Source of the DNA: Heterodera schachtii
Lineage: Eukaryota; Nematoda; Chromadorea; Rhabditida; Heteroderidae
Assembly (NCBI GenBank): GCA_023374025.1
Contig: SIJG01000012.1
Location: 840,492-904,491 of the forward strand
Reading direction: 5' to 3'
DNA length: 64,000 bases
Of this stretch, positions 20,969 through 55,296 are shown one piece after another. Under the pieces are notes generated by a model. It made no database searches. It was not told where the DNA came from and worked only from the letters and a program-made list of their open reading frames with translations. The translations under genes were made by a program, and so were the position numbers. Every line of letters starts with the position of its first letter. The stretch's first letter is position 1.

Positions 20969-22602
20969 TATTTATCAAAACATTAGTAAAAAAAAATCAA
21001 AAATTTTCCGCATGAACATTTTATTTATGAAATTTAAAATAAATATATTTTTTTGTATTTATTGATATTGATGTAAAAACGAAATAATTCCGCAAAAAAA
21101 AAAGATTTTTTTATGCATTTCTCATCAAAATAAAGCTGAGAAAAAATATTCAAATAAAAGTATTCCAGCCTAATAATCATTATTATTATTACTAAGCTGA
21201 TTAAAGATAAAAAAAAATTCAAAAAATTGGCATACAATCTGTGACTGACTCATAAGATGGAAATTTATCTAAAGATTAATCTATGGACATTTGTTCTCGT
21301 CTTAATATAAAAGCGTGATAATGGTCACGATTATTCTTCATTAATAAAATGCCACATAACTTTGATTTACTTTTCTCCTTATGTGCCAATAAAATGCATG
21401 CAGCTGTTGGAATTTACATATTTTTTTATTTTTTTTGAAAAATTTTAATTTTGTATTTTGATTTTTGAATTGAAATTTTTATCTTTGTTGCATAATTAAT
21501 TCAAAATGTATATTAGCTTAAAATAAAATGAATTTCGTTTTTCATGTTTAGAATCCCAAAAAAATGCTTATTTCTAGCAAAAAAAAATGCTCAAATTGAT
21601 CATGGACAATCAAAAATATAACATCCGAAAATTTTAAACGTGCTTAGAATAAATTTTGTAAAAATGAGGCTTTTTGACCCAAAATGAGGTTTTTTTGCAC
21701 TCCAAATGAGGCTTTTGAAAATTTTAATCTGGCTACCCTGTATATAAACCATCAAATGGAAATTTTGATGAAAAATAATTCATAAATTTGCTCAAGAACA
21801 ACCAAATTATTAATTTTTAATATCATTCTAAAGTCCTAAATGAGTAAATAAAAATAATTTTAAAAAATTTGAATATTATAAGTAAATAAATAAGCAAAAT
21901 TTATGGGTGAAATTTCAAATTGACACAATCTAAACATATGCCACTGTAAAATTTGGGAAGCTTATGATTTGTTTTTCGAAAATTTATAAGTTATTTAAAA
22001 AGAGTTATGGGGGTATTATTTTGTAAAATAGGCCTAAAAACCTATTTTAAAAATCCAATTTGGCGTACTCAGACAATTTAAGTGAACATAAAACCAACGT
22101 GAAACCGTTAGCACGGGCGGATGATACCCGGCATTTTCTCAACCGTTTTGATTGCTGTCCAAGACTGATCAAACTAAAAACGCTTAAACTTCTCGAGTCT
22201 TTTGACCGAGACCCAACTCGAAATTTCGTCCGTATTTGATCGGAAATTATGCCGAATTTGTCAGTGCCAAAAGGCGCGTCCCATTGACCTCCCAGCAAAT
22301 GTGAATTTGATGGCTGGTGGTTTTTTGTTGCAAAAGCCAAGCCATTATATTTCTCTCACAGCATTCCATTATCTCTTATGTGTTCCTTTATTTCGCATTG
22401 ATTTTCGCCCCGCGGGGAAATTATTTTTTTATTTTTATTAGGCACAGAAAATATTTCTAATATTGTACATTTTGTCACAGTTTAAATTCAAATTTGTGTA
22501 TTGTTGTGCATTGGTTGGACACTTTTTCGCATTTTCAAATAATCATAAACGGTAAATAAGTGTTAATTAGCCTTAATAGCATTTTTTTTTTGTAAATTAC
22601 AG

Positions 22603-22791
22603 TGGCTAATGGACCAAATTAACCGTGTTGTTCGGCAGCGCCAAAATGCGGAACAAAAGCGGCAGAAAAAGGAAAAAGCGGAGAGAGCGGCACGTGCCAT
22701 CGAAGAATATGAAAAGCAGTTAAAAATGGAGCGAAAAATTGAAGTGATCAACGAGAAAATCAAGAAGGAGAAAAGCAAAGGACTTTTTATG
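22603..22791 (+). CDS. Orphan coiled-coil exon, unit B
   Basis: It is a 189-bp phase 0-0 exon, nearly identical to 11882-12070, with acceptor ttacag and donor gtgagtg. The protein ends KKEKSKGLFM where unit A has KKEKSRGLFM. Partner exons were not found. Confidence 0.45.
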
Positions 22792-23153
22792 GTGAGTGAA
22801 AATAAATCAGAATTGAAAAATAAATAAACATTTAACAAATATTAAAAATTAATTTTTAAAATTACTAATATATAAATTTAAAAAAACTGCTGAATTCCAA
22901 AAAACCAGAGGTCCATTAAATACCATTATAAATAATTCTTTGTTTTTAAATGTTTGTCAGAATTAGTTTTCGAAAATTACTGTGAGATTTCTTTATTTTT
23001 CCTGGCACTACAGTATACCAAAATGTTTCTTAGTCAGAGTCTCCTATATTTTTTCAAGAAAATTTCGGTCCAACACCATATACTCAGGCCAAGGAAGAAG
23101 AAGAAAAATGTTTTTCTCGGTTACTTTTTAATGCTTTTTTGTCGTGCTATGTA

Positions 23154-23537
23154 GGTCGTTTCGTAAAATCCGCCATTTTAGCGATTTTTTCGACAAAACA
23201 TCGCATAACTTTGCTTAAAAGCAACCAAATTTTATTTTCTTAGTAGCACTCGATAGCCAAGCTTTTTCTCTAAAAGCCTGCAAAATTTGAAAAAATTTGG
23301 TCAACTTTAGAAAAAGTTGTATGAAAATATGTATTATTTCTGTCATAGCTTATGTTAAACTTAAAAATTTTGTTTGAAATTTTGCAGGCTAATAGAGAAA
23401 AAGCTTGGCTATCGAATGGTACCAAGAATCTAAAATTTGATTGCCCTTAAGCAAAGTTATGCCATGTTTTGGCGAAAAATTCGCGAAAATGGCGGATTTT
23501 ACGAAACGCCGAAGGTGGCGGATTTTATGAAACGACC
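23154..23537. mobile_element. TA-flanked (Tc1/mariner-like) MITE
   Basis: The ends ggtcgtttcgtaaaatccgcc and ggcggattttatgaaacgacc are inverted over at least 21 bp with one mismatch; longer arms with 'gccaagctttttctctaa' / 'agagaaaaagcttggctatcgaatggtacc' reach inwards. TA dinucleotides at 23152-23153 and 23538-23539 fit a mariner target duplication. It is 384 bp with no open frame. Confidence 0.75.
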
Positions 23538-25418
23538 TAGCACTCTTTTTTGTTGGTTTTTTTGAGATTTTAAAATAATAAAAAGAAAAATGTCATTTTA
23601 GGAAAATTAAAATGTATCAAAAAATTTAAGTTTTTTTTTCTTCTTAAATATGTAAAAATAATATTTTGTAAAATTCTTTTTTTTCGGTTTTAATTATGAC
23701 CGAACTCCGGTTTCGGATTTTTTTGGGTTATAGTCCAGACTCCGGATTTTTTCACACAAAGTCCAGGTTCCGGATAGTTTTTGGGTCCTATTAGTCCGGT
23801 TATATGGGGCCAGAGTCCAGATTATGGAGATTTACACAAAGATCGGGTTCCGGAAATTTTTTCCCACCTCCGGGGTCGGGCCCCTGCTAGTCGCAAGAAA
23901 TTTATGAAAATTTTTCATATCTACGCAAATTGTTTCGATTCGATTTCCCTCTAACCTGGATTTTTGTGGACCTGCGTTTCCCTGTTTGTTCAACAAAATT
24001 TAATACACAGCTGATACATAGGCCTATTTATTTATGCATATTTTGCTGACTTTATGAGTTTCTAAAAATTAGACATTTTTATATAAAACAAATATGTTGT
24101 TTCTAGAAATTATTTTTAAAAAATTCTAGTTTCTTAAAAATCTAAAGGTTTTCTCTATATTTTCTTTGAAAAATTCAACTTTTTTCTAATTTTTTACATT
24201 TTTAATAATTTATTACCGGAACAAAATTACATAAACTCAACCTTTACCAACATAAAAAGTAACTTTCGGTAATGGTCGAAAATTTTGGTCTTCCTTTTCA
24301 GGCCTAATTCCGGTTCCGGAATTTCAGATTTTTTGGGCCCTAAATCCAAATTCAGGGAACTTTTGCGCATCCGGAATCCGGACCCACCCCTGCTTAGGCA
24401 GGTCGATGAAGATTTTCTAAATTTTGTTTCTTTCGGTCTGGCACTACCCTACCATTTTGTCATCCTTTACTCTTTTTTCCTTTTGAATGTTTATCTAAAC
24501 ATCAAAAACCATTAAAACCCTCAAATATCTAATCAAATGCACTACATAAGACACTGCTATGAGTAAGTGTGCCTTCGCATCATTAACTAACTCATTAATT
24601 GCCTAATTACACGGTTAATTCAAATATGTCTTCATTCAAAAATTCAACACTTTGTCTTTATCTTATCTCTTTTTCCCACAATTGTTCACATATCCGGTTG
24701 TCGAATTCTGTCACTCCCTTCCATCGTACTTTGGCACATTATTCTTGCTGATTGTGCTGGCGGCACATTTCGGAAAGATATTTGAAATTTGATGAACGGA
24801 TTAAAACTTATTTGTAAGTTAGGCAAATTAGAAATTGTCTAAATAGGTCTCACTTTTTCCAAATCTCATTTCTTTTCCTTATATCGGCATGCCATTTTTT
24901 AATTAGTTTCTTATCCCATTAATTTGCTCAATAGTCTTAGTTTTTCTAGTCAAATCATTTTTATTATTCAGTTTTACTTAAATTCCTTTTTTCTTGGCCG
25001 TAAATTGGCAATCTTTCGTTTATTTCTATCTTAAAATATTAAATCTTTGCTCTACTTTCATAATCAACTCTGAGTTTTCGAGTTTCTATCAAATTTTCCC
25101 CCAAATTTTCAGTTTTTGGCATTCTGAATTGGGGTTTTTTCTATTTTTTATTTTTGCTCTCTCGTCCTCTTAATTAACTAATTTGAATTAAGGTTATTAA
25201 ATTTTCTTTAAAATTTTTTGGGTTCTTTTTTTTCTTCTTTCTCATTTTGTGCCATTCAACCCAATCGGTTTTGTTTTGTTTCAAAATTGTTATCTCTTTT
25301 CTCCTTAATTCGACATGCCCCTGGGCTTTTTTCTCCTCATTTTTCAAACGTTTTTGACAATATTTCACTTATTTTTTGTCCTAAATCCATTTTTCCTTTA
25401 TTAAATTTTGAACCCAAA

Positions 25419-28405
25419 ATGGAGGACAATTCTACACAAACTGACATTAACGACTGCCATTCCGAACATTGTTCGAAAGAAAAAACCCATCTTTCCGAAT
25501 TGCACAAAAATGTGCAAAAGAAATTTCACCACGAAATTAGAACAAACAGAGAAAAAGGTCGTAAAAATGTGAATTTTAAATTAAATTATATAAATCAATA
25601 ATTATGCTTTCTTACAATTTCAGGACGTAATTATCGAGGTGCAGAGCAAAAAATTGGAAGAAATGCAACAGAAGGCGCACAAAGACGAAGTCGCGAAGGC
25701 AGCGCTCAGACAGGCAGTCGCCGAGGAATGCCAACAAAAGTGCCATTTCGCTGACAAACTCAACAAAGTGGAAGCAGCTCTTGAGAAAGCAAATAACAAC
25801 AACAAGAAACTGAAAGATGATCTCGACAATGTGCAACGACAAAAAGCCAAGAATGATGCGCAAAATGCGGCTGAAATTCGGCGTTTGGAAAGCGACCTTG
25901 AATTGGTTCAGCATGTCACCAGCGCCACTCATCAGCACCGTTCGCATTCGGTGAGAAGCTAAAACCTAGTGCTTGGCTATTAATAGGGGGGGGGGGGAGT
26001 TAATGAGAAGAATTTATTTTATTATTATACAGTAAACATACAGTATTTCAAATGATATTATGAATTTAAAAATAAAAATAGGGGGGGGGGTAATGAGAGA
26101 ATTTATTTTATTATTATACAGTAAACATACAGTATTTCAAATGATAATTTATGAATTTAAAATAAAAAATAGAGGGGGGGGGGGTTAATGAGAGAATTTA
26201 TTTTATTATTATACAGTAAACATACAGTATTTAAATGAATTTTATCAATTACAAAATAAAAAATCACAATAATTTTTGAAAAGAAGCATTTAATCGAAGT
26301 TTATTTTTTTGAAATTTAAGGCAATTGGCCACTTTTCGTTCACGACTTCCACCAGGACCATTTCATCATCGGAAGAAGAAGAAGAACAAAGCGAAAGGGC
26401 GGTTGACGAATTGGCACCAATCGGAGCAAAAAGTGGGTGGATTAAACAAAAATTTTTTAAAATAATTTTTCAATATCTCTCATAAGTGAAATCATTTCAG
26501 ATGAACAGTTCACATTGGAGCAAGAACTTTCATTGGCACAAGAATTGGAAAAACTGGAAGAGATGGGCCAGCAGCAGCAGCCAATGGACATTATTGACCT
26601 GGACAATGCCGGTCCGTACTTTTTTACGTGTCATTATTCGTCATTTATAATAGCCCAAATTTTGTTTTTGTTTTTGGGCGGGATTAACCGGGTTTAGGAA
26701 ATTTTGAAATTTAAATCGTTTTCATGTGTTATTTACCTATTTAAGCTTTGGTTGCGTCCGAAGACGTGAAAGAAAAGGAAAATGGGCGACAAAAGAATGG
26801 CGACGAAAAATCGGACAAACAGTGAGTGATTAAATAAAATATATTGAATAAAATTAATTAAAAAACAGAGTCGAAATTACGTATTTTTTGTTGCTAAACT
26901 TCCATTATTTATTTGAAAACCTGTAGGAAATTGCGATCGGCAACGGACAGTGACGGCATCGACGCACCGGCAATGGCAAAATCCGTTGACGACCATCGAC
27001 AGTTGACGGAGGAAGAACAGGCGGAAAACGGACGGTAATTAGAAAAAATTAAATTTAATCACGAATAATTGTAAAATCCAGATTTCATAACAAATTTATT
27101 TATTTGAAAACTTGTAGGAAATTGCCATCGGCAACGAACAATGCCGGCATCGACGCACCGGCACTGGCAAAATCCGTTGACGACCGGCAACAGTTGAAGG
27201 AGGAAGACGGATGGTAATTAGCAAAAATTAATAATTTTTCACTTACTTAATTCTATTACCAAAACACAATTTTTACAAATTGCGGACGGTATTAGTGGGG
27301 CTACGTTTTCAAAATTTAGTACCGCAGATGAATATGGACAGGAAAATCAGCAGCAGGAGAAGGGAGAGAAGGACACGGAGGAGAGCAACAAGTAAAAAAT
27401 AATGAATATTGAATTAAAAATAAATGAAAAATTCATTGAAATTTTTTGTAAAATTTTTGCTCATTATTTGTAAGAAATTTGGCAACATCGGAGGACAGTG
27501 GCAATCCGTTCAAATCTTCCGAGGAAAACAAAAAACAGCAGCAGATGGATGAAGGAGAAGAGAAGGAAGTGGAGGAGGAAAGCGATGGGTAAAAAATAAT
27601 AATTTAATATTTAACAAAAAAAAATACAAGAAAATTCATTCAAATTTTTTGTAAAATCTTTTTTAATTATTTGTAGCAAAATGCCGGCATCAGGTTGACA
27701 TTGGCAATCAGCCCAAACATCAGCAAAAGGATGAAGCGAAGACAAAGAATGGAGGAGGGTAATAAGCACAATAATATATAAAATTAAATACCTAAACTGA
27801 ATAATATTTTTATTTTTGCAATTAAAAATTTCTCAAAACTTTAATCAACATAGAAAGGGTAATTTTCGATTTCAAATTTATCAAAAACAAATATAATTAA
27901 ATAAAATTTATATGTATAATTTTTGCCAAACAATTTTCAGTTCAAAAGAAGACTATGAACAGAAAGAACAGCAGCAGCTGAAGAAGACAGAAGAGAAGCA
28001 AGAGGAGGAGGAAAGCGATGGGTAAAACAAAAAATTAATAATAAAATATGAAAAAGTAAATTATTTATTTATTATAATAATTCCATTTTTGTTAAATGTA
28101 CTTTGGCATATAATTTATAGGCAAATGCCGGTACCAACCGACGAACACACCCATTGTCGGCGTGAGGAGAGCGAAGTGTAAGAAATGGAATTAATAATTA
28201 ATTAATTAATTTCCATCCAATTAGCCAACAGCCAATTGTCATTGTGCATGCTCAAATGGTGGCACAATCAGCTGCTGATGCTGCAGCACAAGAAGAAGCA
28301 GGACAGTCGAAAGGGTGGTGCTTTCGCTTTCCTTCTTGTGTTAAGAAGGCGCCAAATGAACAACATAAAAAGTCTCCGCCATATAGTGCCGCCGGGAAGA
28401 AATAA
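25419..28405 (+). pseudogene. Coiled-coil family gene B, frame-broken copy of gene A
   Basis: Exons: 25419-25557, 25624-25950, 26321-26432, 26501-26611, 26746-26821, 26927-27034, 27118-27213, 27320-27391, 27475-27588, 27677-27758, 27941-28021, 28121-28177, 28225-28405. Exon 1 (Met-Glu-Asp-Asn-Ser-Thr-Gln-Thr…) and the exon 2 coiled coil are quite different from A, while exons 5-13 are close to it. Two lesions are visible. Exon 1 is one base too long for exon 2 (A5 run before the donor). Exon 10 is 82 bp, fuses the starts and ends of A exons 10 and 11, and has one extra A that makes TGA at 27696-27698. All other exons keep frame. If both lesions are sequencing errors, B is a second working gene; exon 6 is 12 bp longer than in A. 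Confidence 0.65.
25982..26256. repeat. Minisatellite, three ~92 bp units, in intron 2 of gene B
   Basis: Three head-to-tail units start at about 25982, 26077 and 26168. Each opens with aatag followed by 8-12 G and continues taatgagagaatttatttta and 'tacagtaaacatacagtatt'. It lies just downstream of the exon 2 donor. Confidence 0.85.
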
Positions 28406-28603
28406 AAATGCCACCGCTCTATGTTTGTCTCTTTTTATCTTAATTGGTTTTGTTTGGATTTGTTTAATCTTAACTTTTCTTATCTTAATCGATTTTGTTT
28501 GGCCTTTTTCTATTTTTGTCTCATTTTTACAAATCATTTTTTCATCTTCGATCACTCACTACTCCTTTGTTTTATTGAATTCGATCTGCTTTTTTGCTAC
28601 ATC

Positions 28604-28609
28604 AATAAA
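28604..28609 (+). other. Poly(A) signal of gene B
   Basis: AATAAA occurs in the same context as after gene A (catcaataaataaatcgag). From here to 29100 the sequence is AT-rich with no gene or repeat I can name. Confidence 0.45.
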
Positions 28610-29139
28610 TAAATCGAGAAAACTTTTTTTTTAATTTAAAACAATTGTAAGGATGGTGAGTCTGAAGAAATTACTGAAGCGATTTGGGGAAAGGAAAATT
28701 AAAAAAATAAATTAATTAATATATTCCCTTAAAGCATTTATTAAGGTTGAAATGGCGATGTGGCGAAATTAAATTAATGATAATTTCCTAGCTTAAATTC
28801 TGAAATATTTCTTTAATTTTAATTGTTTTCAAAAACAGCATAAAAAATCCGTATAATAAACCTTGTTATGTTAAAATTTTTCCAAAATCCTAAAAATAAT
28901 ATTTTCTTCGAAATATCTTACAAAATCATGTAAAATTTTTTAAAGAAATTTTCTTTAATGCCTTAAATAAACCGAAAGTTCGCAATTTTTCCTACGATTT
29001 TTGTTATTACATAATTTGAGTTTTGAGAATAGGAATTTCTTAGAAAATTCAAAAAAATTCTCTTTTATATATGTCATTTTGTGCCCTAATTCACGCTTTC
29101 CTAGGGTGGGGGTTCATTCTTTATCAATAGAGACCGACT

Positions 29140-29250
29140 AAAAAGGCATCAAAAATCGCGAAAAAGGCACTATTAAAGGCACGAAAAAATTGAAAAAAGG
29201 CATGAAAAGGCACGAAAATTCCGAAAAAGGCATGAAAAAAGGCATTTAAA
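29140..29250. repeat. Iterated AAAGGCA(C/T) repeat
   Basis: About seven copies of aaaaaggca(c/t)gaaaa in 110 bp, all in one orientation, with no coding sense. It may be the sub-terminal region of a MITE; only one side was recognised. Confidence 0.5.
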
Positions 29251-29445
29251 TTTGTATTTTTAGTGAGCAAAACACGTAAAACTTAACCAAAAAACTTAAT
29301 TTTGGTCTTTTAAATGACTAATAAATGTTTTATAATGTTTTTTGACGACGAAAATTTTTAAACCTAAAATTTTTTATCAAGAAAAAAAAATGAGATTTTG
29401 GCGCTCAATTATTGAGAAAAATTTTTTAATTCTCAGCGGTGTATT

Positions 29446-29826
29446 TTATGTATAAAAAATGCTAAAATATGTATAAAATATGTACAAAAACTCCCTAATA
29501 TGTACTAAAATATGTAAATAAAAATTTAGGCAAATTGCACAAAATAAATTTTTTTTTTTTATTTTAGCGTGGGAAAATTGATGTTATCAATTTTATTTAA
29601 AAATAGTCTCGTCATTAAGTTCCGCCATCCCCTTTCCTCCCAAATAGTGTAATGCAAATGATGGCATAATGCATCATTAAACTGTGATCAATAGGGAAAG
29701 TTTTTTTTATGTAAGAAAAATCGCGAAATATGTAAGTAAAATATGTATAAAAAATGCTAAAATATGTATGAAATATGTACAAAAATCCCCAAATATGTAC
29801 TAAAATATGTAAATAAAAATTTTTTA
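29446..29826. repeat. Direct TATGTA-rich repeats flanking dispersed repeat copy 2
   Basis: About 80 bp (aaaatatgtataaaatatgtac…tatgtactaaaatatgtaaataaaaattt) occurs at 29446-29527 and again at 29744-29823. Between them, at 29598-29695, lies the second copy of the dispersed repeat at 1485-1590. The three-part layout may be one composite element. Confidence 0.5.
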
Positions 29827-29898
29827 AATATTTTTTGGAAAAAAATTCTTCGTAAAAAGTGAAATAGTTCACAAAATGTCATAAAAATGACCAAAATA

Positions 29899-30951
29899 GA
29901 GCCCGGTAAAAAAAAATTACCGGGAGCGGGAGTTCAAATTTTTCCGGGAGCGGGAGCGGGAATCCCGTAAAACTCCCGCTCCCGTTAAACTCCCGTCCAT
30001 TTTTAACGGGAGTCCCGGGCTGGAGCGGGAGTAACTCGAAAATTTAATTAAAAACTCACAATATTTTTGATGCACAAATTTTGAGCGGCAATACGTTTAA
30101 TAAATAAAAAAAATTATAATATGCAGAACCTTGAAATAAAAACTCAGATTTTAGGGTCGAAAATGAGAAAAAATTTTTCAAAGTGCTTCAATAAATTATT
30201 TTACAAATTTTACGATTTTTTAGCAAGTTGACATTTTTTTGTTTTTAAAAAAGGTTTTTTTTTTGCGGCGTGTTTTTTAAAAAAACTTTTTGGGAACAGG
30301 GGGGTTCGGCGGCGCCGATAGGCGCTGCCGGGAAAAATTTTTGTAATTTTAATGCTATTTATTAGCAGATTTTATCAAAAAATGACCAAATTTAGAGATT
30401 TTGAGCTATTTTTTAAGAAGAAAATTGCTTTTTTTTTTGGGGGGGGGGCGGTGCCGATAGGCGCCGTCGGGCAAATATTTTAAAATATTTTCATTTTCAT
30501 GATTTACTCATGGAAAATTGAATTAATTTCACTTAAATTTTATCCGAAGCGAGTTCTATTTGTTAATAAATTAGGCTATGAATGCTCAATTTTTTATTCA
30601 AAAATGAACAATTTTTTTAAATTTGAGCCATTTCTTTAGAAAATTAAGGATTTTAAGAGTCCGGCGGTGCCGATAGGCGCCGCCGGGAAAATTTTTTGAA
30701 ATTTTGGCTATATATTTAACAGATTTTCAATGAAAAATCATTAATTTTACCAAAAAAACTCATTTCTTACCAATGCATTTTTACTCCCGTTTTTGGGTAA
30801 AAATTTCCGGGAGCGGGAGTTCAAATTTTTCCGGGAGCGGGAGCGGGAATCCCGTAAAACTCCCGTAAAAAATCCCGTTCACCGAAAAAAGCCGGAGTCG
30901 GGAGCGGAACTCCCGTAAACTCCCGCGGGACTCCCGCTCCCGCCGGGCTCT
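29899..30951. mobile_element. ~1 kb hAT-like element with CCGGGAGCGGGAG sub-terminal repeats
   Basis: The outermost inverted ends are agagcccgg (left) and ccgggctct (right). The flanks accaaaat / actaaaaa match at 6 of 8 positions, a decayed 8-bp target duplication. Both ends carry 'gggagcgggag' / 'ctcccgctcccg' arrays. The middle holds three copies of 'ggcg(g/c)(t/c)gccgataggcgc(c/t)g' also seen at 8.4-8.6 kb. No transposase frame. Confidence 0.6.
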
Positions 30952-31361
30952 ACTAAAAATCATTAATCCTTCACTCTTTTTTCAAATAAATGTTTTTTCC
31001 GACTTTCTATGAAAATATGTGCCTTGGCATTTATGAAATTTTTAAAACCCGCAAATTTGATTGGGAATTTTTGCCAACGAAACGAAAAATTTTTTTGTTC
31101 CCTAAATGGTTTCAATTTTTCCAAAAATTTTGAACATGCTTGGTCGGCTGTGCATTTTTATACAAAATATGGAACAAGCTATGGCTCTCTCTGACTTCAT
31201 CTTCATTAGCCAAATGATCTCTGATAACTTCTTCATTAAACAAATACAATTTTAATAAGCTTTCTCTGTACTTCTTCATTAACCAAATAAAATTTTTAAT
31301 AAACTTATTTACAATAGATTTTGTATCGTTCTCTAAAATCCAATCCGCTTTTCTCGACTTA

Positions 31362-32267
31362 ATGCAGTCCGGCGGAGATTCACCGGACAAGGAAAAATCA
31401 TGCGGTTCTGAAGATTGCATCAAAAAGTACCAAAAGCTTAGCGATCAGCACAAAATGATTTATGAAAAAAACGAACGTGAATACTATGAGAATCAAGAAA
31501 AGGTGACAATTAAAGCATTTTTCTTATTCAATCAATTTTTTTTCAATTAAAGCATTTTTTCTTACACATTACAATGAATTTTTAAAATTAATTATTTGTA
31601 GGACACAATTATCGAAGAGAACAACGATCAACTCCAAACATGGGCCAACGGATTGGCATAATTGAAAAGAAAAGTTGAAGCGGAGAGCAAAGAGAAGAGC
31701 GAATTGGTGGCTAAGAACATTCAATTGGAGGCCGAGAACATTCAATTGGAGTCCGAGAAAAACCAAAACAAAGCGGATTTTGCGAAAGTCCAAGCGGAGC
31801 TTGACGAAATTCGCAAACTGAAGGAAGAAGCGGAAGAGAAGAACACCGTTATGCAAGCGACAGTCAAACAATTGATCAACCAGGGGACCTCCAGCGCTTT
31901 TCATGACGATCAGCAGCAACCGCAGCTATCACAATCGGTGAGAAAAGCTCAAATTGTGCTTGGTAATAGGCTGAAGGGGGTGGGGCTGGGCTGGATAAAT
32001 GGATTGTTCCAAATTTCGAATTTAATTTTTCCGACCACCAGTCATGCGGCACGTGCCATCATCGCCCAGGCAATTATTGTCACTGATCAGCCAATAACGC
32101 CGCCGCAAATTGATGAACGGAAGCCGAATAAGTGTTGCTTCGGGTTCATCAACCAAAAAACAATTCGCCACCGTATAAAAGCTGTGGCAATTAAGGAAAT
32201 CAAATGGAAGCTAATTGGCATTCGAGGGCCAACATTGTCCCTTTTGACAAATTGTTGTCATTTTTAA
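31362..32267 (+). pseudogene. Coiled-coil family gene C, truncated and with premature stop
   Basis: Exon 1 (31362-31502, 47 codons) and exon 2 (31602-31937, 112 codons) match gene A in length, phase and sequence (CGSEDC; KMIYEKNEREYYENQEK). Exon 2 has TAA at 31659-31661 where A has CAA, otherwise it is open. After the exon 2 donor the modular exons of A are missing. Instead an acceptor (accag at about 32042) leads to a piece with HAARAIIAQAIIVTDQP, resembling the start of A's last exon. Frame also stays open through the putative intron to 32267. Its upstream flank (30960-31360) matches that of A (14770-15050), not B. AATAAA follows at 32428. It probably is a pseudogene, or a gene translated from an internal start. 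Confidence 0.6.
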
Positions 32268-33081
32268 AATCATTTTCATTCTTCTTCGGCTTATCAATTT
32301 ATTAACCTATTTAATAATGTTTTTTGCTTGCCTTTTATCATTTGGCTTAATTTTCTCTCATTTGGCTTTATTGATCAATTGGATTTTAATGTTTTTATTT
32401 TTTTTATTTTTCGATTTTATCATAACGAATAAATAAATACATTGGTAAAATATTTTTACGTAGTAGGCAAAATTTGATTTCGCCTTTTATTGAGGGTAAT
32501 GTAAGAATTTTATTTCGATCAAAAAATAAAAATTTCCAAAAAAGACATATATCACATTCATATATAAAAAGTAGGAAATAAATGGTGTCAATGTGTAACA
32601 TAAAACCGGGGAAAACAAATGCGGAAGTGAATTTGTCACAATAATACCGTAATGGAACAGAAATTCGGATGGATACAGTAACCAAAAGGAGAAGAGAGAA
32701 AAACAAAACATAATAATGATATTATGGCATCGAAAAACCCAAAAAGCTGTGGTGTTTTTTCTCACAGTTATTTTTCCTAAATGGCGCATAAATGTAAATG
32801 AAAAAGAAAAAAAGGTATGCATATAAATAAAAAATATAACGGTAGATATATATATAAATGGTATAACAATTGATGTAAATTAAATTGATAGACACAAAAT
32901 GAACAGTGTATAATATGGCTTGAAACCATAAAATTGCATCCTAAAAATGATTTAAAATTTTTGGCAGTGGAGACATATGACCCTAAAAATATGGATAAGG
33001 GTGAATCGGAACCGCGGATAAATCTCGCAATTTTCGAAAAATGTTCAGGAATTTTAATTATTTGTATTTGAGCTTAGACTC
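32268..33081. other. Intergenic stretch with inverted copy 2 of a dispersed repeat
   Basis: AT-rich. AATAAA at 32428 probably serves gene C. 32588-32745 is the reverse complement of 10375-10545 and gives rise to hydrophobic minus-strand frames. The remainder is the presumed 3' UTR of rol-3 on the minus strand; no clear AATAAA for rol-3 was seen. Confidence 0.5.

Positions 33082-55296
<22,215 letters not shown>

Larger units (their letters stand above)
20980..28650 (+). repeat. Segmental duplication, unit B
   Basis: This is the counterpart of 10480-18830. Private to this unit are the ~200-bp insertion at about 21535-21745, the TA-flanked MITE 23154-23537, the 'ccggttccgga'-rich stretch 23690-24400, and the intronic minisatellite 25982-26256. 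The 5' flank and first exon of gene B are clearly more diverged from A than the 3' half is. The stretches between landmarks hold no other supported gene. Confidence 0.8.
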
